NCBI GenBank assembly: GCA_026003895.1
Contig: BPIC01000006.1
Coordinates: 1 to 64,000 of the forward strand
Direction of reading: 5' to 3'
DNA length: 64,000 nucleotides
From: Dehalococcoidia bacterium
Lineage (GTDB): Bacteria; Chloroflexota; Dehalococcoidia; SpSt-223
Made by a program: the position numbers and the translations under genes. The notes below the pieces were generated by a model. That model was not told the origin of the DNA, made no database searches, and saw only the letters and a list, made by a program, of their open reading frames with translations. Within the stretch, counting starts at the first letter, position 1; every line of letters begins with the position of its first letter. This document shows positions 46,355 through 57,000 of this stretch, piece by piece.

Positions 46355-49312
46355 ATGACCTCCCTCGGCGCGACAGTTCGCCCGCAGAGCACGTCGGGGC
46401 GGCGCCTTCTCCCGTTGGCGCTTTCGTCAACAATGGCCTCGGCATTGACCGTGCTGGCGGTCGTGGTGGCCGCGCTGCCAGCTGTTTGGCCGCTCACGCG
46501 CTTTCGTTTCCTCTCCTCCCACGATGGCACGTATCATCTGCTCCGGCTCGTCGCGCTCGACCGTCTTGCGCGGCAAGGGGAGCTGTTCCCGGGCTGGTTC
46601 CCAGACTTCGCTTCTGGCTACGGCTATCCGCTCCTAAGCTACTACCCGCCGCTCTCCTACTACCCCGCGCTGATGCTGCACCTCCTCGGGCTTGGCTACG
46701 TCGACGCGATCAAGGCGGCGCTCGCTCTGCCGCTCGTTCTCTCCGGTATCGGCGCCTACCTCCTCGGACGGGACCTCTTTCGCTCGCGGCTCGCCGGCTG
46801 GCTCACCGCCGTCGCCTTCATCTACGCCCCCTATCACCTGATCGACACCTACGTGCGAGCGATCCTTTCGGAAAGCTGGGCCTTCCCCTTCCTCCCGCTC
46901 ATCCTCTGGTCACTCCGCCGCGCCGCGCTCGGCAGCAGAGTGCACCTTGGTCTCGCCGCCCTTTGGTGGGCTGGACTGATCCTCGCGCACAATGTCATTG
47001 CCCTCTTCTTCACGCCGCTGGCGCTGGCATTTGGTGTGCTCATCGCACTTGGGACGGCCCACCGTAGCCAAGCACTTGGGCGGGTCGGCGCTGCGTTCGC
47101 GCTAGCGCTCGTCGTCGGGTCCGCCTACTGGCTGCCGGCGCTCGCAGAAAATCGCTTCGTTTCGACGGGAAACTTCAATACCGCGGCCTATCGTCCAGAA
47201 GAGCACCTTAACGCGCCGGATGAACTTGTCGCCACAGAACTGTTGCACGAATACGCCCAATCGCCGTTTCGCTTCGGCCTCGCGCAGACGGCGTTGGCGC
47301 TGCTCGGCCTGATGGCGTGGCCGTGGTCGAAGGGCCGGCGGCTCGGGCTGGTAAGTGGTTTGGTACTCGCCTTGCTCTTCGGGGCGCTGCTCACTGGCCT
47401 ACTCGCTTGGGTCTGGAGCACCGTGCCGCTCATCGCCTACGTCCAGTTCCCGACCCGGCTGCTCAGTCTTGCCGCGCTTGGGACGGCGCTGCTGACCGCT
47501 GGCATCGCCCTCGTTCCGAGTCCGTTCCGCTGGGCAGGGCTGCTCGGTGCGCCGCTTCTCATTGCCGCCGGTGTTGCCACCATCGACCCACCGCCCCTCT
47601 GGCCACGAGACGCCGATTTGACCGTAGCGACGCTTGCCCGATTCGAGCACGACAGCGGCATCATCGGTACGACCACCGCCGCCGAGTACCTGCCAGTCTG
47701 GGCACGCCCCGGGTTTGTCCCCCCTACCGAGGGCTTCGCGCCACCCACCGGAACGCGCGACGACCCGCCGATCCGCGTCACCGTGCTGGCCGCTGGACCG
47801 CTCTCGCTACGCCTCCAAACGGTGGCCGATCGAGCCGCGCCGCTTCGCCTGCACACGTTTTACTTTCCAGGCTGGACTGCGACCATCGACGGTCGGCCGG
47901 TCGAGGCGCGCCCCAGCACGCCGCTTGGTCTCCTGACGGTCGACGTGCCTCCGGGATCCCACACCGTCGAGATCGCATATGGACCGACCCCGCTCCGCCT
48001 CGCGTCGCTCGCCGCATCAATCGCCGGCCTTGCCGGCGTCGCGCTCCTCGTAATGGGACGACGTGGACTGCTCGTCCTCGGCGGGGCGCTGGCACTGCTC
48101 CTCGTGGCGACGCGGCTGACACAGGCCGCAAACACGACCGCTTGGACCCCGTTTCCCGCAATTGCCGACGCGCCGGTTGCCCTCGCCGGCGGCCGGATTC
48201 GGGCGATTGGGTCGTTCGTCGAGGCAGAACTGTACTGGCTTTCCGGCGACGAAGCGCCATTCGATCGCCGTTTCGGGCTGCGGATCGTCGATACCGCCGG
48301 CCGAACCGTCGCCGAGAAGTGGAGCCGGCCAATCTTTGCCACCAGTACGACCGAGGCCTGGCACCGAAACGAGCTCGTGCGCGATCTTCGGCTGCTGCGG
48401 CTGCCGGATGGACAGTCAGGAGGACGCTATTCCGTTGAGGTCGGCCTGAGACCGGGAGTGTGGCAGCCCATCGGCGACGTCACTCTCACGGCAGCGCCCG
48501 CCGCGCCGCGGCCAGCGATTGAACGGCACGCTCGCTTCGGCGACGTGTTCCGGCTGGAGGGCGTCACGCTGACGGTCGGTGGCCGGCCAGCCGCTCCCGA
48601 CGGCGTGATCGACGCCCTCGGCGCAGCAGGGGAGCGAATCGAACTGACCCTCGTCTGGCAGCCGCTCGCGGATGTCGACGTCGGCTACACGGTCTTCGTC
48701 CATCTGATCGACCCGCTTGGACGGCGCGTTGCTCAGCAAGACAACCAGCCGGGCGGCGGCTTTGCCCCGACAACCGGGTGGCAACGCGGAGTCACGGTTA
48801 TCGACCCCTATCAGTTGAGGCTCCCGCCCGACGCCATACCGGGCATCTATCGCATCGAGGTGGGTTGGTATCTGCTCGCCGACCTCGAGCGCCTCCCGCT
48901 CGACGGCGGGCCGTCGAGCGCGTTCAGCGTCGCACGGCTGCGCGTGCCGGGGCCCATCCAACCGGTTCAGGAGGCCGTGGCCGTCTTCGGCGGGCGGGTC
49001 GCGCTACTCGAAGCGAAGCGCGCCGGTGAGCATCTCGACCTCGTTTGGCAAGTGCGCGAGACGGGTGGGCCGACACTTCACGCCTTCGTCCACGTTCTCG
49101 ACGCCAGCGGCCAAATCATTCGTCAGGCCGACGGGGCCCCGTTGGGCGGCGGCTATCCATTTGAGCTCTGGTCGGTGGGGGAAACGGTGCGGGAACGGCG
49201 GTACATCGGCGCGGTCCCGGTGAACGGATCGCTCGCCATCGGGCTCTATGCGCCGGACACTGGCACACGGCTGCCGGCAGCACCCGGAAACGACGCCGTC
49301 ATGCTGCGCTGA
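46355..49312 (+). CDS. Large membrane protein: GT-C/YfhO-like TM domain with beta-sandwich modules
   Basis: 985 aa from ATG 46355. N-terminal ~10-12 TM domain like PTPS-related or YfhO/GT-C membrane proteins: HDGTYHLLRLVALDRLARQG, GYPLLSYYPPLSYYPALMLH, YVRAILSESWAFPFLPLILW, then a soluble part ending HTFYFPGWTATIDGRPVEAR and a further TM. The C-terminal ~350 residues are three beta-sandwich modules; the middle one (VFVHLIDPLGRRVAQQDNQP and GGGFAPTTGWQRGVTVIDP) is clearly related to the last modules of the 50-64 kb proteins. A lipid-linked sugar transferase or lipid/glycan protein in the membrane is likely; substrate unknown. Confidence 0.8.
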   Translation: MTSLGATVRPQSTSGRRLLPLALSSTMASALTVLAVVVAALPAVWPLTRFRFLSSHDGTYHLLRLVALDRLARQGELFPGWFPDFASGYGYPLLSYYPPLSYYPALMLHLLGLGYVDAIKAALALPLVLSGIGAYLLGRDLFRSRLAGWLTAVAFIYAPYHLIDTYVRAILSESWAFPFLPLILWSLRRAALGSRVHLGLAALWWAGLILAHNVIALFFTPLALAFGVLIALGTAHRSQALGRVGAAFALALVVGSAYWLPALAENRFVSTGNFNTAAYRPEEHLNAPDELVATELLHEYAQSPFRFGLAQTALALLGLMAWPWSKGRRLGLVSGLVLALLFGALLTGLLAWVWSTVPLIAYVQFPTRLLSLAALGTALLTAGIALVPSPFRWAGLLGAPLLIAAGVATIDPPPLWPRDADLTVATLARFEHDSGIIGTTTAAEYLPVWARPGFVPPTEGFAPPTGTRDDPPIRVTVLAAGPLSLRLQTVADRAAPLRLHTFYFPGWTATIDGRPVEARPSTPLGLLTVDVPPGSHTVEIAYGPTPLRLASLAASIAGLAGVALLVMGRRGLLVLGGALALLLVATRLTQAANTTAWTPFPAIADAPVALAGGRIRAIGSFVEAELYWLSGDEAPFDRRFGLRIVDTAGRTVAEKWSRPIFATSTTEAWHRNELVRDLRLLRLPDGQSGGRYSVEVGLRPGVWQPIGDVTLTAAPAAPRPAIERHARFGDVFRLEGVTLTVGGRPAAPDGVIDALGAAGERIELTLVWQPLADVDVGYTVFVHLIDPLGRRVAQQDNQPGGGFAPTTGWQRGVTVIDPYQLRLPPDAIPGIYRIEVGWYLLADLERLPLDGGPSSAFSVARLRVPGPIQPVQEAVAVFGGRVALLEAKRAGEHLDLVWQVRETGGPTLHAFVHVLDASGQIIRQADGAPLGGGYPFELWSVGETVRERRYIGAVPVNGSLAIGLYAPDTGTRLPAAPGNDAVMLR

Positions 49313-49316
49313 CGGG

Positions 49317-49535
49317 CTACTTGAAGCGGTAGGTGATGCGCCCGCGCGTCAGGTCGTACGGTGACAGCTCGACCAAGACGCGATCACCGAGCAATACCCG
49401 GATGTAGTTCTTGCGGATTTTGCCCGAGATATGGGCGAGCACTTCGTGATCGTTGGCAAGCCGGACGCGGAACATAGCGTTCGGCAAGGCATCGACGACG
49501 GTGCCTTCGACTTCGATCGATTCAGCTTTGGCCAT
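49317..49535 (-). CDS. infA: Translation initiation factor IF-1
   Basis: 72 aa, the standard length. [59 protein letters not shown] and [12 protein letters not shown] give the single S1/OB fold. It blocks the ribosomal A site during initiation. ATG 49535 has a strong AGGAGGG site. It stands alone, not in a ribosomal operon, between the 46355 gene (ends 4 bp away) and a terminator. Confidence 0.97.
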   Translation of the reverse strand: MAKAESIEVEGTVVDALPNAMFRVRLANDHEVLAHISGKIRKNYIRVLLGDRVLVELSPYDLTRGRITYRFK

Positions 49536-49550
49536 AACCCTCCTAGGTCA

Positions 49551-49577
49551 GAAAAACGGCCCGCCTTCCGGCGGGCC
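49551..49577 (-). terminator. Rho-independent terminator after the zinc-ribbon gene
   Basis: GGCCCGCC-TTCC-GGCGGGCC (49558-49577) is a perfect 8-bp stem followed in the minus direction by GTTTTTCTG. It separates the zinc-ribbon gene from infA. Confidence 0.85.
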
Positions 49578-49610
49578 ACGTCATGGTACTCGATGGGGCG
49601 CTCGGCCCGC

Positions 49611-49952
49611 TCAGCGGTAGGAGCGCACCTTATCGAAGCAGTCCGAGCAGTAGACCGGCCGGTCTCCCCGCGGCGTGAACGGCAGCAGGGCTTCTCCGCC
49701 GCACGAGGCGCAGGTCGCTCGGGTATATTCGCGCCGCCCATTGCTGGAGTAACCGCTCACACTGTAGGTGGAGTCGTAGCTCCCCGACGCCGCCTGCGCT
49801 GCGATTCGAGCCTTGCGGTTCGATCGGCAATCCTGACATCGACTCGGGTCGTTCAGGAAGCCTTTCGAAGAGAAAAACTCCTGCTCGCTGACCGTGAACA
49901 CGAATTCATTACCGCAGTCTCGACACTTAAGAGTTTTGTCCTGGAACGCCAA
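49611..49952 (-). CDS. Zinc-ribbon protein (CxxC pairs)
   Basis: 113 aa from TTG 49952 (GGAGG 8 bp upstream), which gives the usual AFQDKTLKCRDCGNEFVF opening. Three zinc pairs: KCRDCGNEFVFTVSEQEFF, CQDCRSNRKARIAAQA and CASCGGEALLPFTPRGDRPV with YCSDCF. This small family with a central Ser/Tyr-rich stretch is common in Chloroflexota and Firmicutes; function unknown, probably nucleic-acid binding. It has its own promoter upstream and a strong terminator after it. Confidence 0.85.
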   Translation of the reverse strand: MAFQDKTLKCRDCGNEFVFTVSEQEFFSSKGFLNDPSRCQDCRSNRKARIAAQAASGSYDSTYSVSGYSSNGRREYTRATCASCGGEALLPFTPRGDRPVYCSDCFDKVRSYR

Positions 49953-50051
49953 GGAGCAGCTCCTCCCGGAGATGTGGGTGTGGGAAAGACCGGTCCCGGA
50001 CCCGGGCCAGGCGAAGCTCCTGGCATTCCGGTTTATGTCTTTCGACACAGA

Positions 50052-50080
50052 ACTCTACCATGCGGCTTCAGTCGTGACAA
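50052..50080 (-). promoter_or_regulatory. Promoter for the zinc-ribbon gene
   Basis: Minus strand TTGTCA (50080-50075), 17-bp spacer, TAGAGT (50057-50052) preceded by TGG. It is 100 bp upstream of the TTG start, in the gap after the 50147-53989 gene. Confidence 0.65.
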
Positions 50081-50146
50081 CTTCGCGTGTCTCAGGTGGG
50101 GCCGAGGCCTTCATCGTCGCTATCCCAAGTCACAATGAATCCGCAT

Positions 50147-53100
50147 TCAGGACAATGGGACCACGACCATGTCGCCGACGCTGCTCATCAGCCGCTGTCC
50201 GGTTCGCGGGTCATAGAGACCAATTGCCAGCTTCCTCCCTGCCGGAGAGGGCGACAGACGGTGGAGATCGCCGACGCGCTGACCGGGCAGCCAGCCACCG
50301 GTCGGGGCCGCGCCCGCCGCGGGAGGCTGGTCGGATTGCGAGACAATTGCGTCACGTTCATCCAAGAGATGGACGAACGCAACATAGTTGGCTGGGATGT
50401 CTCCTTCTGCCCGCCAGACCAGCGTCACCGCCACCCCATCGCTTGCAGGCCGAACGCTGATCCCTTCGAGGACAATCGAATCGCCGAAGCGAACGCCCAG
50501 CGGCTGATCCGGCGCGGCTGGGACGGGCAGAACGGTGGGCGCGACCACATCCACCCGGCCGAGCCACTCACGGTTATCGGGGTTCACGCGGTCGATAATC
50601 CACACATCGTAGCGCCCGCGCTCCGCCCCCGGCCGAACGCGAACCCGCCCATCTTGCCGCGAGATCGTGCCAGCGCGACCGTCCTTCCGGCCTACCTCGA
50701 GTTCGCTGACACCGACCGGGTTGGCCGGGTTCCCCACCACGAGACGAAGCGAGCGGGTTCCGCCATCGCTTAGCTGTTGCCAAAACAGCGCCGCCTCGAT
50801 TTCGTCCCCGGGCCGGCGAGGAGCGAGGTCAAGCGTATAGCCGGCAAGCCGCACGGCGTCACCGAACGTTGCTCCCGATAGCGATGCTGCTTCCACGGCA
50901 TCGGCCGGAAACGGCCGGTTCGTCTCGAGGATGGTCACCTCAGCGAGAACAACCCGCTGCCCAGCGGCGTTCGGGTTGGCCGGCGCTAAGCGGGTGCCAT
51001 CCGCCTGCCGGTAGACATCGAGATCCACGCGATACCGGCCCGGTGGCGTGCCGGGCGGGATGAGGATGCCGATTCGATCGAGGATACTCGTTCCGACCTT
51101 CCAGTTGGCCGTTGGCGCGTCGCGCGGCAGCCGGTCAGACGACGCCGCAATCTGGCCATCCGAGCCGATCAGACGGACGGCGATCTTCACGTCATCGTCG
51201 AGGTCATCGATCGCTTCCACCTGAAGCGCAACACGCAGGATATCGCCCGCTCCGAGGTCCCGCCGATCAACCGCCCAGCCGGCGATCCGAATCGCATCTC
51301 CGAAGTCGAAGTGCGCGGCCTGAAGCGCCGGCTCGCCGCGCGCACTCGCGTACAGATGGACTCGGATGTTGCCGATCAGCCGGTTCGACACGTGATAGGC
51401 GTTGCCATTCAACCAGCGCTCAAAGAATTGGTCGTTCTCGTTCTGCCACCACGGGATGAACCAGACTCGCTCGCGGCTCTCCAGCAGCGCCTTCAGAGCC
51501 GCGGCGACCTCGCTCTCGCGGCCGGCGACGCCGCTCGACGGCACATATTCCGCCAGCTTGGTGGCGTGGAAGGACCGGAACAGGCGCGCCACCGATGGCT
51601 CGCTGAAGGCAATCCCATCATCCGACCGCTCGCGCGCCGCGATGTAGGAAGCAACCCGTCGCCAGCGCAAATCCGCGCCGAGCGTGCCGGAAGGTACGCT
51701 ATTGATGTACTCAATGATCGGGTAGCGGTCGGAGACGACGGGGCCAGGGCCCAAGAAGGCGCGCACTTCGTCCGGCCGGCCGACGAACTCGCGCATCACG
51801 TCGTTCACCCCGCGGATGCCGAGATCCTCCATAACCGCCCGCAGCCGAGGGTCCTGAAACTTCGCCTCGATGGCGTCGTAATCGAGCCGGAGCGGCCCTT
51901 TCGCCCCCACGAGGATCGTCCCGTGGTACCACATGGTCGCCTCGGGGAAGACCTCGTAGAACGAGCGCACCATCATGCGATAGGCATGTTCGGGCAGCGA
52001 CGCGTCCACCCACTGGACCATGATCCCATCGTCTTTCAGCGCCTGTCGGGCAAGTCGATAGTAGTCCGCCGAATAGAGGTTCGCCGCGCCGGCGTGCGTC
52101 GGCCAAATCGGGTCGGACTCGATAACATCGAACCGTTGGCCCGCGAGCAACAGATAGTTCCGCCCATCGGCGGCGACAATCGTGACGTCGGGGTTGGTGT
52201 GCAGGTTGAAGTTGACGTGGCTAAAGAGCGGTGCGGCCTCGATGACGCCCGGCAGCAGTTCCACCACCGTCGTGTGGGTTCCCGGGTGTTGGGAGGCTGC
52301 GCCGGCGGTTTGTCCGACACCGAGCCCGACGACGAGCACTTCCTTTGGGTTCGGGTGGAGCAGCGGACCGAGGAGGCCCAGTTGGTAATGGAACACAGCC
52401 TCGGCCCGAGAATCATTGTTCTGGCCGGCGCTGTTGGTGAAGAGCACGAGGTTGCCATCGAGATCCCGTGCCACTCGGACGTTGGCATCCTGCCCTTCGT
52501 GAAACCAAATCGTCTCGGTTGTCTGTGGATCGGTCGAGAACAGGGTCTGATAGACGTCCGGTGAAGCGACGGCAATCGCCCCAAACAGCGTAGCACTGGC
52601 CGCAGCAAAGCCGAGCCGCTGCGGTGCGCGGCCCCGCGTGGCAAGCAGCACAATCAAGCCGAGCACCGCATTGCCGATCGCCAACGCCCAGAGTGCGCGT
52701 TGTGCCCCAAGCAGCGGAATCAAGACCAGTCCGCCGCCAAGCGAACCGGCGAGCGCTCCGAGCACATTGACGCCGTAGATTGTTCCGACCCGGCGGCCGA
52801 CCTCCGTAAAGCCGCTGGCGTACAGTTTGGTCGCCACCGGAAACGTGACGCCCATCAAGAATGCCGTGGGACCAATGCAGAACAAGGCAAACGTCAGCAT
52901 GAACCACGGCTCGTTGACCACGAGGGTTTCCGCCGACCAGCCAAGCCAGCCCCGAACGAGGCGCTCAGCACGGTATGCCTGAGCGATCACCGTAAGCGAG
53001 AGGACGGCCGCAACGCCGAGCGCCACTTCGAGGACAGCGAAGCGAAGCAGCCAGTTCCCGCGTCGCGCGATGAGACCATTCACCGCCCAGCTTCCAATAG

Positions 53101-53989
53101 CGATGCCGGTCAGAATGGCGCACAACATGATGGCGAAGGCATAGACAGTGCTGGGAAAAACGCCGGCCAGCAGGCGCGTCCAGACCACTTCGTACGCGAG
53201 GGCAATCGCCCCCGACAGCCCGTAGACAATCAGCACGAGCCGCGCCGTCGCCGGAGAGACCCGCTCGCTCGGATGAAGTTCGGGGGCCACCTCGACCTCG
53301 GGAGGCGCCGCCTCCGTCTCACGCGGCGCGGCCAGCGAGACGCCGATCCAGAGAACCCCCACCGCCATATTGATCCCGGCGGCGATAGCAGTCGTCACCG
53401 TGACGCCGTACAGCCCGATCAGGTAGAACGCCGAACTAAATGCGCCCGCAACCGCCCCAAAGGTGTTGGCGGCATAGAGCAAGCTGACGTTTCGCGACAG
53501 GCTGCCGGATCGCAAGAGCGATGAGCGGACGACGAGCGGCATCGTCGCGCCCATCATCGTCGTCGGGACAAGCAAGATCAGAAACGCAAGGGCGAACCGG
53601 ATGACCGACAGGACAACGACGGAATCGGTAACCGACAAGGCGAGCGCTTTGTAGATCGGCTGCAGCAACTCCAACGCCCAAAGGCTGCTCAGCCCGAAGA
53701 CGCCGATCCCAATCTCGACGATTCCATAGGCGAGCAACGGCCGCTTGATCCGGTCAGCGAAGCGGCCGGTGACAACGCTTCCAACGGCCAGGCCAGCCAT
53801 GAATGCGGCAAGCACCGCGCTGGTGGCGTGGACGCTCACACCGAAGATGAGGCCGAGGACACGAAACCAGATAACTTGGTAGATCAGGCCACTGGCGCCG
53901 CTCAACACGAGCGAAAGAATGAGGAGGCCGACCAGGCCGGTGGCTCCTGCCAGCAGGCCGCCGCGCGCCTGCGCCTTCGCCAGTTCCAT
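50147..53989 (-). CDS. MFS-SpeE-like fusion with three beta-sandwich modules (1280 aa)
   Basis: 1280 aa. Residues ~15-470: 12 TM helices in two repeats (SGASGLIYQVIWFRVLGLIF and GLSGAIALAYEVVWTRLLAG). ~490-760: SpeE-like Rossmann fold (EVLVVGLGVGQTAGAASQHP, TVVELLPGVIEAAPLF, RNYLLLAGQRFDVIESDPIW, ANLYSADYYRLARQALKDDG). ~790-900: alpha/beta linker (VASYIAARERSDDGIAF, VWFIPWWQNENDQFFERWLN). Then three modules opening FGDAIRIAGWAVDRRDLGAG, FGDAVRLAGYTLDLAPRRPG and FGDSIVLEGISVRP, the last with FVHLLDERDAIVSQSDQPPA and IGLYDPRTGQRL. It is last in a run of four related genes (40 bp after the previous). Substrate unknown. Confidence 0.85.
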   Translation of the reverse strand: MELAKAQARGGLLAGATGLVGLLILSLVLSGASGLIYQVIWFRVLGLIFGVSVHATSAVLAAFMAGLAVGSVVTGRFADRIKRPLLAYGIVEIGIGVFGLSSLWALELLQPIYKALALSVTDSVVVLSVIRFALAFLILLVPTTMMGATMPLVVRSSLLRSGSLSRNVSLLYAANTFGAVAGAFSSAFYLIGLYGVTVTTAIAAGINMAVGVLWIGVSLAAPRETEAAPPEVEVAPELHPSERVSPATARLVLIVYGLSGAIALAYEVVWTRLLAGVFPSTVYAFAIMLCAILTGIAIGSWAVNGLIARRGNWLLRFAVLEVALGVAAVLSLTVIAQAYRAERLVRGWLGWSAETLVVNEPWFMLTFALFCIGPTAFLMGVTFPVATKLYASGFTEVGRRVGTIYGVNVLGALAGSLGGGLVLIPLLGAQRALWALAIGNAVLGLIVLLATRGRAPQRLGFAAASATLFGAIAVASPDVYQTLFSTDPQTTETIWFHEGQDANVRVARDLDGNLVLFTNSAGQNNDSRAEAVFHYQLGLLGPLLHPNPKEVLVVGLGVGQTAGAASQHPGTHTTVVELLPGVIEAAPLFSHVNFNLHTNPDVTIVAADGRNYLLLAGQRFDVIESDPIWPTHAGAANLYSADYYRLARQALKDDGIMVQWVDASLPEHAYRMMVRSFYEVFPEATMWYHGTILVGAKGPLRLDYDAIEAKFQDPRLRAVMEDLGIRGVNDVMREFVGRPDEVRAFLGPGPVVSDRYPIIEYINSVPSGTLGADLRWRRVASYIAARERSDDGIAFSEPSVARLFRSFHATKLAEYVPSSGVAGRESEVAAALKALLESRERVWFIPWWQNENDQFFERWLNGNAYHVSNRLIGNIRVHLYASARGEPALQAAHFDFGDAIRIAGWAVDRRDLGAGDILRVALQVEAIDDLDDDVKIAVRLIGSDGQIAASSDRLPRDAPTANWKVGTSILDRIGILIPPGTPPGRYRVDLDVYRQADGTRLAPANPNAAGQRVVLAEVTILETNRPFPADAVEAASLSGATFGDAVRLAGYTLDLAPRRPGDEIEAALFWQQLSDGGTRSLRLVVGNPANPVGVSELEVGRKDGRAGTISRQDGRVRVRPGAERGRYDVWIIDRVNPDNREWLGRVDVVAPTVLPVPAAPDQPLGVRFGDSIVLEGISVRPASDGVAVTLVWRAEGDIPANYVAFVHLLDERDAIVSQSDQPPAAGAAPTGGWLPGQRVGDLHRLSPSPAGRKLAIGLYDPRTGQRLMSSVGDMVVVPLS

Positions 53990-54029
53990 TCGGGCGCGAG
54001 TTATAGCAAACCCCCGATCGGCCGGCTAG

Positions 54030-57000
54030 CTACGGCCAAGGAATTGACACGAAATCGCCGCTTCCCGCCGGAAAGCGGTCCAGTGTCGCGCTGTTGTACA
54101 GTCCAGCGATCAGCTGGCCGCCCGGCGGAAGCTCGCGGACGTTCAGAAGGTGAACGTCCTCAATTTCCTGCCCCGGGAGCCAAGCCGTCGTTGGCGCTGC
54201 GCCACCGGCTGGCGGCTGGTCGGACTGGGCGACGACCCGATTGGCCGCGTCCAGCACTTGCACGAAGACGGTGGCACTCGTTTCGCTCTCGCGACGCGCC
54301 CGCCACACCAACCGGACCTCGATTCGATCGCCACGCGGCACGACCGTCGCGCCAGCCAGTGTCGCAAAGTCACCAACCGCTGCCTCGATCGGAATGACGG
54401 GTGGCGTGGGGACAGGCAGTGGCGGCCGAGCCACCACCGTCAGCCGCCCGAGCCAAGCTGGTTCCCCACCGCCGAGCAGCCACACGTCATAGCGGCCGGG
54501 CGGCGTCGCTGGCGGTACGCGTAGGTCCCGATCAATCCGCTGCACGGTGCCAGCCCGCTGGCCAGATCCGCCAACTCGCAGATCGAGCCGGGTCTGCGGC
54601 CGCGCCGGATCGCCCAAAACGATCGCCACCGCTGCCGCCGCACCCGGTTCGACCGGCTGCCAAAATGTTGTCAGACCAATGACGTCGCCGGGCCGCGCCG
54701 AGTTCGCACCGATCGTCAGCCCGGCCAGCCGGACGCCGCGCACCGAGAGGCGTGGGTGCGTCTCGGCGAGGATCGCCTCGGGTTCGAAGGCGCGATCGGT
54801 GGGACGAACCATCAACCGTCCCAGCACGACTCGCCCTTCACTTGCACCAAGGGTTGCCGGGAGCGGCTGACCGTCCGCCTCGCGATAAAGCGACACTTCG
54901 AGCCGATAGGCGCCCGGAGGAGTGCCGGGCGGGATGAGGAGCGCCGTGCGCTCACGCCAGCGAACGCCACGACCGAGTCCAGCGGCGGCTTGGTCACGCG
55001 GCTGGCGGTTCACTTCCACAATGAGCCGGCTCCGTTCATCGACCAGCCGCAAGCTCGTCTTGATGTTCTCGCGGACCTCGCTCAGGGTCTCCCAATCGAG
55101 CAGGACCCGGGCGAACTCTCCCGGTGCAAGCTCCGATCGGTCGACTGCCCAGCCGCTTAACCGCACCAGCCGGCCAAATTCAGCCCGTCGCGGCTGTGGG
55201 GCGGCTTCGCCGTCGGACGAGAGAAAGAGAAGAACACGGGTGTTCCCCAACGCGGTATCGAGCGCTCGATAGGCGGCAGCACTGAGCCAGCGCTCGACGA
55301 AGACATCGCTATCGCTCTGCCAAGCCGGGAGATACCAAAGGCGGCGATGGCGCTCGAGCAGACGCTGAAGCTCCGCCGCGACCTCGGCGTTGCGCCCACC
55401 CAGCGGCCACGGAGCTTGGTACTCGGCGGCCATTTCGCGATGGTAGCGGTGGAATTGCCAGCGAACGCCCTCATGAGTGAACACGGCTGCGTCGGTTGGC
55501 TCCTCAAACGCCGCCACAAAGCGGGCGACGCGCCCCCAGCGAAGATCTGCAACCGCGCCATCGCTCGGCAAGGTCCGCATGAACTCGATGCTCGGGTGGC
55601 GGTCCGTAATGATCGGTCCGGGGCCGACATAGGCGCGGATCTCCGACGGCCCCGCGACGTACTCCCGCAACACATCGGCGCTGGTGTGGAAGCCGAGGGC
55701 GGCTAAGTGCTTGCGTGGGCCCGGCTGACGGAGGTGTTCTTCGACCGTCATCCGATCAAGCTGAAGCGGCCGCTTCGTTCCCACGAGGACGGAGCCATTG
55801 AACCACATCGTGGTTTCGGGAAAGACAGTGAGAAACGTCCTCACCATCAATTTGTAGGCGTATTCCGGCAAGGTGTCGTCGACCCACTGCACCATCATCC
55901 CGTCGTCGCGGAGTGCTCGGCGAGCGAGCCGGTAGTAGTCGGCGGAGTACAGGTTCGCTGAACCGGCATTCTTCGCTCGGATGATGTCGGCGACGATCAC
56001 GTCGTACTGGCGCTCACGAAACATCAGAAAGTTGCGCCCGTCGTTGACAAGAAGCCGGACGTTTGGTCGATCGTGGACCCCGAAGTTGGCCTCGCGAAAC
56101 AGCCGCGCCCCGTCGATGACACCGGGATACAGTTCGACCACCGTTACGGTTGATTGCTCGTGCAGCGCTGCCGCACCCGGTGTTGCCCCGCCACCCATCC
56201 CAATAGCCAGTACCTCACGCGGGTTCGGATGGAGCAGAGGGCCAAGATGACCAAGAAGGTAGTGGAAGCTGAGCACCTTGGAATCGTCGCTCGCTTGCCC
56301 CTCGCTGTTGATGTAGAGGATTTGGTGTCGCTCGGGATTACGCGCGACGCGTACCGTGGCGTCAGGGCCTTCCACCGACCAAATGGTCTGCTCGCCGCGC
56401 GGATCGGTCGCCGACAATTTGCCGTAGAGGCTCGGCGTGAACAGCGCCGCTACGCCAAACGCCGCCGCGCCGGCGAGCGCGATCCCCGCCCGAATCCGCG
56501 GCCGGCCGGGCGCAACCACCAGCACGATGATTGCCACGAGTCCGTTGCCACAGGCTGTCACCCAGAGCGCGCGCTCCGCGCCAACAAGGGGAATGAGAAG
56601 CAGACCGCCAGCCAGCGAGCCGGCGATCGCACCAAGCGTGTTCGCGCCGTAAATGCGGCCCACCCGGTCGCCCAGCCGATTGCTCGTCGACGCATACAAC
56701 CGAGCCGCAACCGGGAACGTGATTCCCATCGCGACCGCCGCCGGACCAATCGCGGCAAAAGCGATAAGCGCCATAACCGCCGGCTCTTCAAGCAGCAGCC
56801 CGGGCGGCGTTCCGAGCATCTGTCGAAGCAGCCGCTCCAGCTGAAATGAGGAAGCCAAGGTGGCAACCGACAGGAGCGAGGTGACGGCGAGTGTGATTTG
56901 GCACAGCGCATACACCAGCGCCCAATTCCGTTCACGCTGGAGGAGGGGGGTTACCAGCCAGCTGCCCAGCGCGATGCCGCCGAGAATGGCACAGAGCATC

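Noticed and set aside
49470..49482. GAACATAGCGTTC as a second SOS box
   Set aside because: The spacer is five bases instead of four and it lies inside the infA coding sequence.
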